Shown here: positions 33,129 through 44,269 of the stretch, piece by piece
How the letters are laid out: each line of letters opens with the position of its first letter
Numbering within the stretch: position 1 is the stretch's first letter
NCBI GenBank assembly: GCA_944739405.2
Contig: OX123186.2
Location: 95,109,427-95,173,426 of the forward strand
Length of the DNA: 64,000 nt
Direction: 5' to 3'
Origin: Euclidia mi
Lineage: Eukaryota > Arthropoda > Insecta > Lepidoptera > Erebidae
Translations under genes and position numbers: made by a program
Notes under the pieces: generated by a model
Told to the model about the DNA's origin: nothing
The model's database searches: none
Seen by the model: only the letters and a program-made list of their open reading frames with translations

Positions 33129-34627
33129 ATGTTGAACATCGTTGAAATATAGATCAATAATTTTTTGTGCCTTGTCTCAACAGGATTCAGTTTAAGATTT
33201 GAGAAATAAAAGCAATTGTCAGCTAAGTAAGATAACATTGATTCTAGAAATTCCTAAATAGCCAGTACTTGTAATTATAGTCTATGCTCAGAAATATATA
33301 TTATACTTAGCCCTACGGCGCACGTTGTGATTTCGATCAGGACAACATTTTGTGCGCTCCTATAAAATCCAAGCCTAGGCGTTTATTCTGGCCGTTATTT
33401 TAATGCATGTAGAGTCGCTCTGATTAAGGACTTATTACATGTGGTTGTATATTTTTTTTGTAAATTCTTTGTTGTCTCATTTAGGATACATAAAAGTGAT
33501 TATAATTTTAAGGATCTTACGATATACATAATATCGTCCTAAATCTACAGCTTTCTGGACGTTCTGAATTGACTGCTTGTTAAGACTCATTAAATACCTA
33601 TATCTATTTGGTACTTTTTATTTTTGTATTACTGAAGTTAATAATAGTCGGTATGTTTTTCTATGTGTTCTGAATAATAATTTATATCGTTCTACTTTTT
33701 AACTGTTTTCTAAAAGCTTAACTGACTATGTAAGATTATTGTCATGTAAGTTTTAATTGATTTGTTATTCACTGTTATGGGATGCAGTGGCAATAATGTT
33801 ATACATTTTTATGTTTGTGGCAAGCGAGATTTTTCACCCAGATGATATTATTAGTTGACAGTTTCCAATAACACTGCCACAAAGGATATTGATTAATGAA
33901 AACCCAGCAGGTATTTTTGTTCTGACGAAGCTCGTTTGCCGACGCGTAGCATGGATCTTCCTCTCAAATCAGAGAGTATAAAAGGTTGTCTACTTATTCT
34001 TAATGAAGTTTCTAATAACATTAAGAGCCTCTTCAGATAGGCATTTGTCAACAACGACGTCAACAAACGACGTGCGATGACTTTCGGGCTCTTAATAAAA
34101 TGTCTCAAAAAATAAATTACTTACTCAACCATAGATTTTACTAGTTTAATAACGAACGGACTGTGGCTGTGTGTAACGAAATATACTAAGTGATTTTAAC
34201 TTAAGTCATTAGCGTTAATTAATGTTAAGAACTTGTAACCTATTATAATACCAATTAAAATATGGCGACGCAATACGCCATCGATTGCACAAACATTATA
34301 TTACTAGCTAGCTACCAGCATAGTATATATATGATGAATTATATAGACGTATGTAAGTGGTCTCAATTGCGTAAATATTCGAAAAAATCAAAGGAAATGC
34401 ACCGTGTTACACCAGCCGAGGTCAGGGAATGACACTATTAGGAATATTTAAGCGATTGACACACTTAACCAAAATAAATGTAAAAATATGTTCTGTAAAC
34501 AATAATGAATCGAATTGTATTGTGTCATCATATTCATAAAATATCTTCTAGGCTCCGTGGAAGAATTTTATCAATTGGCTACAGCAATGATTAACTATTT
34601 GTACCTATGCATATAAAAGGTATACTG
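33129..34627. other. AT-rich intercassette DNA
   Basis: No supported gene. A 71-codon minus-strand ORF (33893-34108) has no recognised motif. Confidence 0.45.
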
Positions 34628-34643
34628 TCTCCTTGGTCAATTT

Positions 34644-35027
34644 AGGCAGCGATAGCCGAGTGGATATACCAACAGACTGCCATGCAGAGGGTATCGGGTT
34701 CGAATCCACGGCACGCACCAATGACTTTTCGGAGTTATGTGCGTATTGAATTGTTAATTATCGCTTGTCCCGTGCCTCGGAGAGCACGTTAAGCCGTCGG
34801 TCCCGGTTGTCATGAAGATCTTTGACAATCGTTACAGGGCGTCAGTACCTTCTAAATAAACTGACACTAGTCTAAACCATGGAATATTGCTATCCCTTCG
34901 GGTAGCGGAGGTCAGACAGGCAGTCGCTCCGTGGAAAAGCTAATATTCAGCCAAATCCGGTTAGACTAGAAAATCTGGGGTCCGCCCCCAGATTAAAAAC
35001 TGGGATAACGCTAAGAGGATGATGATG
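34644..35027 (+). repeat. complete tRNA-headed SINE with 16-bp TSD
   Basis: tRNA-like head with A box TAGCCGAGTGG and B box GGTTCGAATCC, a body shared with 26.9 and 50.2-50.6 kb, and a GATGATGATG tail. It is flanked by a perfect TCTCCTTGGTCAATTT at 34628-34643 and 35028-35043. It is not a tRNA gene. Confidence 0.9.
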
Positions 35028-35043
35028 TCTCCTTGGTCAATTT

Positions 35044-35561
35044 GTGATAGATAACTTAAAGGATAACGTTGATATAAAATAAAAATTATATTTTTATATT
35101 TTGAGATTGCCGACGTTTTCCTTTTAACTACTTTTTTTATGTTATTTTCGTTCTTACTTTTACTAAAATGTGCTAATATTAATTACTAAATAACATTAAT
35201 CGTACTAAAATAACATCGCATAGAAAATTGCGCAAATGAACTAATATAAAAAAAATCTAATTATAAATATAATAAACTTAACAATGAGTAACTCTTGATA
35301 TAAGTTTAATAATAAAAAAATAAAAGGACTCTGATACTTACATAATTAATTATACTTTCACATTTGCTAGTTTCTTATTTAAAAAGGTTTCCCCTTTCTT
35401 TTATTTATATATAAGTATAAGTATCTCAGTTATCTGGTTGTTATGATTTTTATCAGATGACCGTGTATAAGTTGTGCTTGTATATGATTTAATAATAACT
35501 GCATGAAAACATTGTGTCTTATTTATTTTTTTATTTTTAAACTTACAATATATTTTTCTAG
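35044..35561. other. AT-rich intron-like DNA
   Basis: Upstream of cassette 11. No structure supported. Confidence 0.45.
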
Positions 35562-35746
35562 TATTCATGGTGCAGACTCCCCGCGGTTGCTTTTTAATGG
35601 TGAACAACCATAAATATCACAAGAAGAGAGCGAACGGCATTAGAATTGAGTGGAGATGTTCCAAGAGAAGATCTATTGGATGTAAGGCTTCCGTCATCAC
35701 GTATGATCAAGAGATTATCAAGAGCGCCGGGGTGCATAATCATTAG
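35562..35746 (+). CDS. mod(mdg4): FLYWCH cassette 11, open
   Basis: Acceptor ATATTTTTCTAG, two-base entry (TA), 60 codons to TAG at 35744-35746. Landmarks: P-R-G-C-F-L-M-V, H-K-Y-H-K-K-R, W-R-C-S-K-R-R, G-C-K-A and V-H-N-H at the C-terminus. The basic linker (K-K-R-A-N-G) is typical of the finger's turn. The minus-strand ORF over it is a shadow. Confidence 0.84.
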
Positions 35747-35802
35747 TAGAATTGACACTGTGAATTGAGCTGTGAGGCGTATTGTAGGTAGTTTATATAA
35801 AA

Positions 35803-36009
35803 CTAGACGACGCCAGCAGCTACGCCTGCATTTTTTTTTAATTTACCCGCTTTGGCCGATCCCGTGGGAATTTCGGGAAATCCCTTCTTAGTGCACGCCT
35901 ACGGTCCCCAAGGAACATACATGCCAAATTTCAGCTTCCTGCGCCCAATAGTTTCGGCTGTAGCGTGTCTGTCAGTCAGTCAGTAACGCAAGGATTTTAT
36001 ATATTAAGA
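35803..36009 (-). mobile_element. Helitron-type non-autonomous insert, copy 1
   Basis: About 207 bp. On the minus strand it starts TCTTAATATATAAAA and ends GTCGTCTAG, with A on the 5' side and T on the 3' side: the 5'-TC...CTAG-3' and A/T insertion pattern of Helitrons. Same sequence as 49899-50105 and 50670-50875. Confidence 0.72.
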
Positions 36010-36059
36010 TATTATAATTACATATTCTGGGACAACTCTAGCGCAGTCGTAGGATTGAT

Positions 36060-36320
36060 TGACGACCGATTGGCGCAGTGGGAGTGTAAGCGACTGCTAC
36101 GCCGAAGGTCGCAAGTTCGATTCCCGCTCAAGTCAAACATTTGTGTGCATGTAAATGGATGTTTGTCTTGGTCTGGGTGTTTCTATGTATAATATGTATG
36201 TATTTACAAAAAAAAAGTATATATGTATGTTTATCCATTGTCTAGTACCCATAATACAAGCTCTGCTTAGTTTGGGACTAGACGGTGTTGTATGAATGTG
36301 GTAGAGTATTATTATTATCC
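36060..36320 (+). repeat. second tRNA-headed SINE family
   Basis: Head with A box TTGGCGCAGTGG and B box GTTCGATTCC, then a body with GTCTTGGTCTGGGTGT and CTAGTACCCATAATACAAGC and an ATTATTATT tail. The tRNA fold is not intact, so it is not called as a tRNA gene. Confidence 0.78.
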
Positions 36321-37313
36321 TGGACTTGTGATCAAATATCTGATAAACATTATTATATGGTCCTACATAGATACATATTATAGACACAGAGCAAACGCGA
36401 ATTGGACCAAAAATGACTATTAACAAATAATTAAAATTGTTAAGTCTTTAGTACACACTCGGGTTTTTGTCGACGAACTTTGCGAGACAGACCATTTTTT
36501 GTACTACGGCACTATCATTGTTTGAGCTATGTCCGTATAATTATACACTTCTGACCATTATTACTTTTTACACCAAATCTATCGTAGCTTTTAACGGAGA
36601 AAAGCCTGGTGTATAGACAGGCGCGGTCCGAAGGGGGGGGTCACAGGGGACATGACCCCCCCCAAAATCTAAGGACAAATTGAAAAATCTAAAAAAATTG
36701 CCAAATAATAAAAGGAAATTTCTAGCCTAACAGCGATAAATTTATAGTTAGCTGACATCTTGTGATGTTTTCATGAACTACGTACGATGGCCAAAATAAT
36801 TTGAAATTACATCTTGCTTAGAAACAAGGAACCGAACTACGTAGTTTTGGTAATCCTAGCAAAATCGATATGCGTCGTTATGAAAAAGATTGTTTAACAA
36901 TATTCTAAAAATGTCATTCAATTTTGTCGGTTTATTGTAAAGATTCAAGATAAAGGCTGTCTACTTAGTTGTGAATTGTGATTCTTGTTGTTGAGTTTTG
37001 TGATTGAGGAAAAAATTTAATTTGAAGAACAGTGCTTCATTTAATGATAATTTTATAATAATGGTAAGTCATTGTAAGTAACATCGCGCCTTTCCCGCCA
37101 TTTTAGCGCAACCGACAAAAACTAAATTTTACAGGAGAAGGTTTTTTTTAAATATTTTTATACAGAAATGTGCTAATAAAGTAAAATTTGATGTACATTA
37201 ATGATTTTTAGACATTTACATGTATAATTAAAAAACTACAAATATAATAAGTATTTACGCTATTAATTGCGATCCAGATACCTAATTTTATGAGTGTAGT
37301 GAGTGACCCCCTC

Positions 37314-39055
37314 AGGCAGAGTCAGTGTTGGGCAGAGTCAGCTGACAAAGCTGAAGACGGAAGATGGCAGAATCGTATCGTCCAAGCCTGAGCTCTTAGA
37401 GGAGAACGAAAGGTTCTATGGACAGCTATACACGACAACGCAACAACCCGCAAGTACTCCAGCGTCAGACCCTAGAGCTGGATTGACCCGACACCATACC
37501 GAAGATATCCCGGACGTCAGCGTGCACGAGATTAGTGGCTCTCAAACAGCTCAAAAACAACAAGGCGCCGGGTGATGACGGAATTACGAGCGAGCTTCTG
37601 AAGGCCGGCGGTACACCCGCTGTAGAAGCCTTTTGGAAGCTATTTAATTCCGTCATTCTCGAGGGTAAAACGCCACAGGCGTGGCACAGAGGTGTGGTGG
37701 TGCTTTTCTTTAAGAAAGGGGATAAAACCCTCTTAAAGAACTACAGACCCATCACACCTCTGAGCCACGTCTACAAGCTGTTTTCGAGGGTCATCACGAA
37801 TCGTCTCGAGAGCCAGCTAGACGACTTCCAGCCTCCTGAACAAGCCGGTTTCCGTAAAGGCTATAGTACCATAGACCACATACATACGCTGCGGCAGGTT
37901 ATACAGAAGCCCAAGGAGTATTACCAGCCTCTATACTTGGCGTTTGTGGACTATGAGAAAGCCTTCGATTCGATCGAAACCTGGGCGGTGCTACAGTCTC
38001 CAACGGTGCCGGATTGACTACCGATATTTCGAAGTGCTGAAGTGTTTGTATGAAAACACCACTATTTCAGTCCGCCTCCAGGACCAGAGTTCGAAACCTA
38101 TTCAACTCCAGCGAGGGGTGAGACAGGAGGATGCCATATCCCCGAAACTGTTTGAAAACTGCCACTTTACCACTGCTCTGGAGGATTCCAGAGTAGTGGT
38201 AAAGTGGCAGTTTTCAAGCTTTTGGACTGGAATGGACTCGGAATCAACATCAACGGCGAGTACATCACTCACCTTCGATTTGCAGACGATATCGTAGTCA
38301 TGGCTGAGACCATGGAAGACCTAGGCACAATGCTCGATGGCCTCTGTAGAGTCTCCCAACAAGTAGGTCTTAAGATGAACAAGGACAAGACGAAAATCAT
38401 GTCGAACGTCCATGTTGTACCTGCTCCTATTCAGGTTGGGAACTCTACACTCGAAGTTGTCGACAAGTATATCTACCTGGGACAAGTAGTCCAATTAGGT
38501 AGGGCCAACTTCGAGTAGGAGGTCAATCGTCGAATCCAACTCGGTTGGGCAGCGTTCGGGAAGCTACGACATATCTTCTCGTCCGATATCCCGCAGTGTC
38601 TTAAGACGAAAGTCTTTGACCAGTGTGTGTCGGCAGTGATGACTTACGGATCAGATACGTGGTCGCTCACTATGGGCCTTATCAGAAGGCTCAAGGTCAC
38701 TCAGATGGCGATGGAGAGAGCTATGCTTGGAGTTTTTCTGCGAGATCGAATCAGAAATGAGGAGATCCGCAGTAGAACCAAAGTCGCCGACATAGCTCTC
38801 CAGATAGCCAAGCTGAAGTGGCGGTGGGCAGGGCACATAACTCGAAGAACCGATGGCCGTTGGGGCAGAAAGGCTCTGGAGTGGCGGCCACGTACTGGAC
38901 GGCGCAGCAGAGGTAGGCCCCCCGCAAGGTGGACCGACGATCTCATCAAGATCGCGGGAGGCGGTTGGATGTGGGCGGCTCAAGACCGGTCTGTGTGGAG
39001 AACCTTGGGGGAGGCCTATGTCCAGCAGTGGACGTCGTTTGGCTGATATGATGAT
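37314..39055 (+). pseudogene. RTE-clade LINE, 5'-truncated and broken, nested in hAT
   Basis: Encodes the reverse transcriptase and C-terminus of an RTE-type LINE across several frames: K-N-N-K-A-P-G-D-D-G, L-L-K-N-Y-R-P-I, F-V-D-Y-E-K-A-F-D-S, F-A-D-D-I-V-V, and the C-terminal G-R-P-P-A-R-W-T-D-D-L. Breaks seen: frameshifts near 37535 and 38000, an inserted palindrome at 38152-38217, and a TAG at 38516-38518. The 13-bp TSD GAGTGACCCCCTC at 37301-37313 and 39056-39068 shows it landed inside the hAT element. The 3' end has a GATGATGA tail. Confidence 0.9.
38152..38217. repeat. 31-bp-arm palindrome inside the RTE reading frame
   Basis: Left arm 38152-38182, 4-base spacer GGAT, right arm 38187-38217. 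The arms are reverse complements with a single mismatch. It disrupts the RT frame between L-F and the F-K-L-L-D-W stretch. Confidence 0.92.
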
Positions 39056-39103
39056 GAGTGACCCCCTCCAAAATTTCAGGCTGCGACCGCGCCTGTGTAT
39101 AGA

Positions 39104-41665
39104 AGACTTAAATCACAGTAGCGTTTGCAAAGCGTACGAGTTTTACCAAAGCGTGACCAGATTTGTCGCTACGCGCACGCGTAGCTCGCATCGCGTAGCG
39201 CTTGCGTCAAACAGGACATTGCCTGTAAAATCGCTTTTATTTATGTCAGCTTAAGTGCTTAAAGAAGAAGTTCATATTGACAAATGTTATGTAAGAAAAC
39301 GGTGTCCACTTTACTCATAAATATCAAGTCTTTACTCGTCCCAGGGTTTTGAATTTTTTTAATTAATCAGACCAGCCAAGCGAAGTGTAATTCGTGAGTG
39401 AAAATATATACGTACCCGCTGATAGTAAATACTAACGTGCTGAATATTTGTATATATACTTTGGCTAACAGTAAAGTCACTTCGTATAATAGGCAGACAT
39501 ACTCCTGTCCTCATGTCAACCAATAAGCACTCGACTACACCTAAGGTACAAGTTCGTAGCCAACCGCAGACTGCAATTACTGCAAGTGATTTGTCGCTGG
39601 TACTGGTGTCTATGTATTTCTATAAAATACCTTCCGACAGAATTTGTAGTTGCGGTCGGCGGTCGGCAACAAACTCGTACCTTCAAAGTTGAAATCTGCA
39701 CAAATCATTCCGTACCTTTCAAATCAAATCTTAATCGTTTATATGTAGTCACAGGTATATTATTGTTTTTTTTCTTTATTATAAAACAGAACAATAAAAT
39801 ATTTAAACTCTAGTTGCAGCTTTCTGTGATATACCGATATCATCGGTTTACAAATATTTAATACAATCATTTTACAAAGGTATATAGTTAAAATATGGAT
39901 AAATATTCAAATTATACCAAATCGTAGTGGATTTCGCAGGGCGTTTATAAGTATAGATAACATTCCTAAAATTGCTTGTTATGTATGTAATCTGAAAGCG
40001 ATTAAAACTACATGATTTGTAGGTATATTATAACATTATTACTAAAAATATTAATTCGTTGAACTTGTACTGTGGAAATTAGGCGATTGCCAATATTAAT
40101 AGTACCTAATGTCTTCATTTACAGTTTATCTATAATTTTTGCCAATTTACAAAATACATTTTTTCGATCTGCTAACTATAGATAGATAAATACCTATCTA
40201 TCTCTAGTAGACAGACCCATCGATATATACAATATAGGAAACGGGCGTTAGTCAGCCATGAAAACTGTTAAACCGTCTCAGAAGAGATGCTTTGGCTCAC
40301 GTTCAGACGTCATGTGTCTTTGAGATATCAGTTTTATTTTAATACAGCTTACTTACAATTTTCTTTACCTATCACTAAATAAGTCCTTATTATGCTCTGC
40401 TGTCGCTGGCCCCAAATAAACGATGTATTTTGTTATTCGTCAGTATTTAGCGAATACTGTGATATGTACTGAATGTGTTGTGTAGTGCATTCACTCTGAA
40501 TATAGTTTATGCCACCAACGGAATTTAATTTACCATAATAAACTATTCTGCTGAATCACAATATATATCGAATATGCCACCTTTTAAAAAATAATTCCTT
40601 TAAAACGAACTAATCATTTACGACAGCAAATGGCATGAATATGAGGTTGTAAAAATTACTAATATTTCATAGCTTTGTGTAAGTTTGGTACTTAACGAAA
40701 TATATATTTAGCAATGCATATAACAAATTATGATGCATATATACGTATACATAAAGGTGATTGATTACTAAGAGAATATTTGACAAAATATGTTTTTATG
40801 AATTATAGTAAATCGGTATGAATTCATTCATTTCAATGCCTTTTTTAATTCGTATGATTAAAATACAGTATTTCGGTTAAAAACCGTATTAAATAAATTT
40901 GCTTTAGGCGACCATATTTATGTATTTTTCCTATTTACCCGACTACGTCGAAGCCAAAAGAAAGGGTAATTACCCAACTACGGCGAAGCCAAAATGATGA
41001 CTCTAGCTTGATATCAGAATGAGCTATTTTCTTGTTTCATCCTTTTGAGACTCCCTTTTTAACGTAGTCGGGTTATAGCTATTGAACTTCTTTTTTTATT
41101 TACTTTCTAATAATCGACTTTAGTAAATAATGTGCTTATTTTAATGAATTATATTATTAGATACTATTGTAAATTTATTTCAATACAAGTATAAGAAATA
41201 AAGATGTGTTTTAACAAAATTGTGATGATTAATTATGTTTTTATTGCATAAATCAATAATAAAAATAAATAGTTATATAATAGTCTTATTTAAAGTTTTC
41301 TTTTGGGGGATGACAGCGTAAGTTTCGCAATTACAAACGGTTAAATATTTAATGCACTATTGCGTTTCGTAAATTTTTGAACAAGACCATTTAACTGGCG
41401 AATATGGTCAACTTCTAAAACTATATCATAGTATTGAATCATGAAGTATTTAATCGAAAGTTTACTATCGCTGTCCTTTATTCAATAGATTCCAATTACA
41501 ATTCAGAAGCTAATAGTGAGATAGATATATTATGTTTTTAACAGTCACCCTTTTCAACTGAGTAGATAATGTTATCTACTCAGTTTGATAAGGACGAATA
41601 TCAGTATAAGCAGTGAACAATACGGAGGCGTATAATTACGACAGAAGTCGAAGATAATCCTATAT
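39104..41665. other. AT-rich intercassette DNA with small repeats
   Basis: No host exon found. Contains a GC-rich CGCTACGCGCACGCGTAGC stretch near 39170-39205 and an inverted ACCCGACTACGT/ACGTAGTCGGGT pair spanning about 40938-41068, probably a MITE remnant. Confidence 0.45.
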
Positions 41666-41668
41666 TTA

Positions 41669-41798
41669 GGCCTCTCGCATGTGACATGTGCGTTCTACGA
41701 GCGTGCGTTCGGCGTGCGCTCGGCGTTCATTTTATACTACCGAGCGCACGCCGGACGCCCGCCCTTGAGGAACGCGCTTACCCGATGTGAGGGAGGCT
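41669..41798. mobile_element. GC-rich Harbinger-like MITE
   Basis: Inverted ends (GGCCTCTCGCATGTGAC; complement of the right end AAGCCTCCCTCACATC) with TTA on both sides (41666-41668 and 41799-41801). Related to 32992-33125. It shares its right TTA with the next element. Confidence 0.65.
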
Positions 41799-41801
41799 TT
41801 A

Positions 41802-42404
41802 AGCCAGGATCAAACCAACGCGTTCAGTTTGCGTCCGCGGTGGCGTGTGCGGTGGCGATTATTGCGCGTGCATAAGTTGTGCACACTGTCGCGTTCGTTC
41901 AGGCGTTCACCAGGCTGTAGTCGCGTCACTAAAATGCTGTCTGATACAGATAGTGAAATTGAAGAAGTTTTATTTCTGTCTGCTATTATTGAAGATGAAG
42001 AGGAACAAGAAGTGAACTTGAGGTGGGTATGATATACTGTGCCAGTGAAGTAAATATCTCATCTTTCGATAACGCCTTATTATTATTTTTTCATAAAAAT
42101 AAGAGTGATTAGTTAACATACAACAATGGGTATTTGTGGACCTCATTTATAATTTCTTGCGTTTACACCATACTTAAAATCTACAAATCACAGTGTCCTC
42201 AACAAATAATAGCTGCGTGCAGCGTCCTAACGCAACAAGCGCGATCTGATCGCCACTGCCGCGTACAGACGCTGCACCGGACGCCGCGTCCAATCAGAGG
42301 ACGCGTGGATGTGAACACGTCGCTATAAGTTCGTACACAACATCTGATCGCTACCGCGCACGCCACCGCGGACGCGAGCTGAACGCGTTGGTTTGGTCCT
42401 GGCT
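41802..42404 (+). mobile_element. Harbinger-type element, internally deleted, ~60-bp terminal repeats
   Basis: Long inverted repeats: the left end begins AGCCAGGATCAAACCAACGC and the complement of the right end begins AGCCAGGACCAAACCAACGC, staying similar for about 60 bp. TTA flanks both ends (41799-41801, 42405-42407). A short acidic ORF inside (41934-42032) looks like the first exon of a Harbinger transposase. Confidence 0.82.
41934..42032 (+). pseudogene. remnant N-terminal exon of a Harbinger-like transposase
   Basis: ATG-initiated 32-codon acidic peptide: M-L-S-D-T-D-S-E-I-E-E-V, then L-S-A-I-I-E-D-E-E-E-Q-E and L-R-W-V before TGA. This acidic start followed by a W-V-containing junction is reminiscent of insect PIF/Harbinger transposase N-termini. 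AGGTGGGTATGA at its end resembles a splice donor whose downstream exons are missing. Identification is by resemblance only. Confidence 0.45.
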
Positions 42405-42496
42405 TTACTCAACATAAGGTAGGTAGGTACGTTAACTGTCAAACAATTCAAATTACTACGTGAAATCTATAATTTAATGTTCATTTTTCTTTACAG

Positions 42497-42685
42497 AGAA
42501 TCATCATTTCTTTTAAAATGCTGGAAGACAACGAGTGTTAGTACTGGGTAACGTGAGGTACAATAAGTTTAGAAGCTAATGGAAGAATATTCTGGCGCTG
42601 TAACAAAAAGAAAAAAGGGTGTAAAGCTTCAGTGATCACCTTTAAGAACGAGATCTTAGAGTTCAAGAATTTTCGTAATAATTAG
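42497..42685 (+). pseudogene. mod(mdg4): FLYWCH cassette 12, multiply damaged
   Basis: Acceptor TTTCTTTACAG and two-base entry (AG) give N-H-H-F-F and an immediate TAA. Beyond it the frame resumes as R-V-L-V-L, V-R-Y-N-K-F, stops again, and the W-R-C-N, G-C-K-A half is one base out of frame. The terminal H-x-H has become R-N-N before TAG at 42683-42685. At least two stops, one frameshift and loss of both histidines make this the most decayed recognisable cassette. Confidence 0.75.
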
Positions 42686-44036
42686 CAAACTATATCGGTG
42701 GTAACTTATCATAAATGAATGAAGCATAAAATTCTAATTAGGTCTTCAAACCCTTCCTAAAATTTTGGATTATTCGGGAGAGGTTGTTCTAGTAGTTTAT
42801 TTTCTGGCTATAGCTTTCCATTGTTTCGTGAAATCTCAGGGCTTAGAAATGCTATTAACGGTTCAAAACATTTTAGTACTGGCACAAAGTATGGAATGGT
42901 CGCCAAGAAACGATAAAATGGTTTGTTTATTCTTTCGAGTTTATGCTAGCTACATACATATAGTATAGATGACCATTTTTAATACTATCGTGTATTCAAA
43001 CAAATGGTGAGAATGACTTTTCAGACGAATCTGTCCACTGACTTTTTATATATAGTAAGATAGCTGAATTTTATAAAAATAACAGAATATATAGATTTTA
43101 TATAGGTATGTGTATTCATGCATAGATCGTGGCAAAATTGTATTTGATCTGGATTCAATCTGTGTGTTTTATTCCCGTCCATGATCAGATCAAATTAAAA
43201 GGTTATTGCTACTTATCTAAAACTTAATTTATCTAGTCTCTTCTTATTGTGATATATATGCACGAACTGAGGTGATCTCAAGCAAAGCAACTACATTCTA
43301 CAAATGTCGCTAATCTTTAAATTATGTACAATCAAATGTATTGCTTAGTAAGAATAAGAAAAACACATAAAGGTTTTTAAATAAAGTAGGTAATGTACAT
43401 GAATTGACTTATATATTATTATTTTATTATACCTATGAAAATCTTATAAAATCGATTAAAATGTATATACGGTCGTTATAACGATATTGAAATGTATTAC
43501 CGAAATCTTAGCGTTTTATTTGAACTTCAACAACTACTTAACCTTTTTCTTTAGAAAATTGCAGATAACCAGTAATAATGTACAGGTAGGTTCTAAACCA
43601 TTTTTAATGTAATGGTAAGGAAATAAGTTTGGCACAAATTAAGTAAATAAAACCGGTAAATTGTTATAGCGCCTTTTAAAATGTCTTTTAGCGGTAAAGC
43701 TGCCTTTTACATACATATACATACATAGACTTACGCCTGTTTCCCGGAGGGGTAGGCAGAGACTACGGAACGCCATTTGCAACGATACTGACATACCTCT
43801 CTTGCTTCATTCACTCCCAACAAGCACCCTTTTATAGAAAGATTAAAAAAAGACATCCCTGTCCACAATAAAGTGTTAAATAATAAATAATAGGTATAAG
43901 TAAATTAAACTTAAATTGCCTTGCCTAACTGTCACGGAAACATATCGTTTTATGAAACGTCGGTAGACTCTGATTCCAAATTGTCGGCTTTTGCTGTCAG
44001 CGACACAGTCATTCTTATTGTTTTAAAATGTTCCAG
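42686..44036. other. intercassette DNA with SINE fragment
   Basis: Near 43700-43800 there is a piece of the 'TTCCCGGAGGGGTAGGCAGAG' SINE also found at 48.4 kb. Otherwise AT-rich, no gene. Confidence 0.45.
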
Positions 44037-44221
44037 GTGTATTCATGCGCAACCGCTGCGGAAACAGAGCACTCTACTTTATGGGCCAACGGTACAACAA
44101 AGCTCACGACAGAAATAACAAAGTATCTTGGAGATGTGTAAAAAAGAACAACGGCTGCAGATCTACAGTTGTCACATATATAGACAATATCATACAGTAT
44201 ACAGAACACAACCATGACTAA
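44037..44221 (+). CDS. mod(mdg4): FLYWCH cassette 13, open
   Basis: Acceptor AAAATGTTCCAG, two-base entry (GT), 60 codons to TAA at 44219-44221. Landmarks: R-C-G-N-R-A-L-Y-F, G-Q-R-Y-N-K, W-R-C-V-K-K, G-C-R-S and E-H-N-H-D. It is a close paralogue of cassette 14, 0.8 kb downstream, sharing V-F-x-x-N-R-x-G-N-R-x-L, the Y-N-K-A-H turn, V-S-W-R-C-V and T-Y-x-D-N. Its C-terminal codons and stop form the left arm of a strong hairpin (44199-44269). Confidence 0.85.
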
Positions 44222-44269
44222 TAAAATGATTTTCGTATTCATTTTATAAATCATGGTTGTGTTCTGTAT
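44199..44269 (+). repeat. long hairpin covering the stop of cassette 13
   Basis: Perfect 19-bp arms at 44199-44217 and 44251-44269, with a second, inner 9-bp stem (ATAAAATGA at 44221-44229, complement at 44239-44247). The RNA would pair the H-N-H codons with the 3' flank. It may be a templated inverted duplication or a 3'-end RNA structure. Confidence 0.88.

Larger units (their letters stand above)
36618..39095. mobile_element. hAT-like non-autonomous element with 8-bp TSD
   Basis: Ends CAGGCGCGGTC and complement GACCGCGCCTG, flanked by a perfect TGTATAGA at 36610-36617 and 39096-39103. The 8-bp duplication and CA(G)...TG ends are hAT hallmarks. A GGGGGGTC/GACCCCCCC palindrome lies just inside the left end. 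The middle is occupied by a nested RTE copy (37314-39055). Confidence 0.8.

Noticed and set aside
33893..34108. Minus-strand ORF of 71 residues
   Set aside because: No recognisable motif, homology pattern or splice context.
34644..34760. tRNA-like A and B boxes (also at 26.9, 36.06 and 50.5 kb)
   Set aside because: They are SINE heads with SINE bodies and target duplications. No complete cloverleaf could be built.
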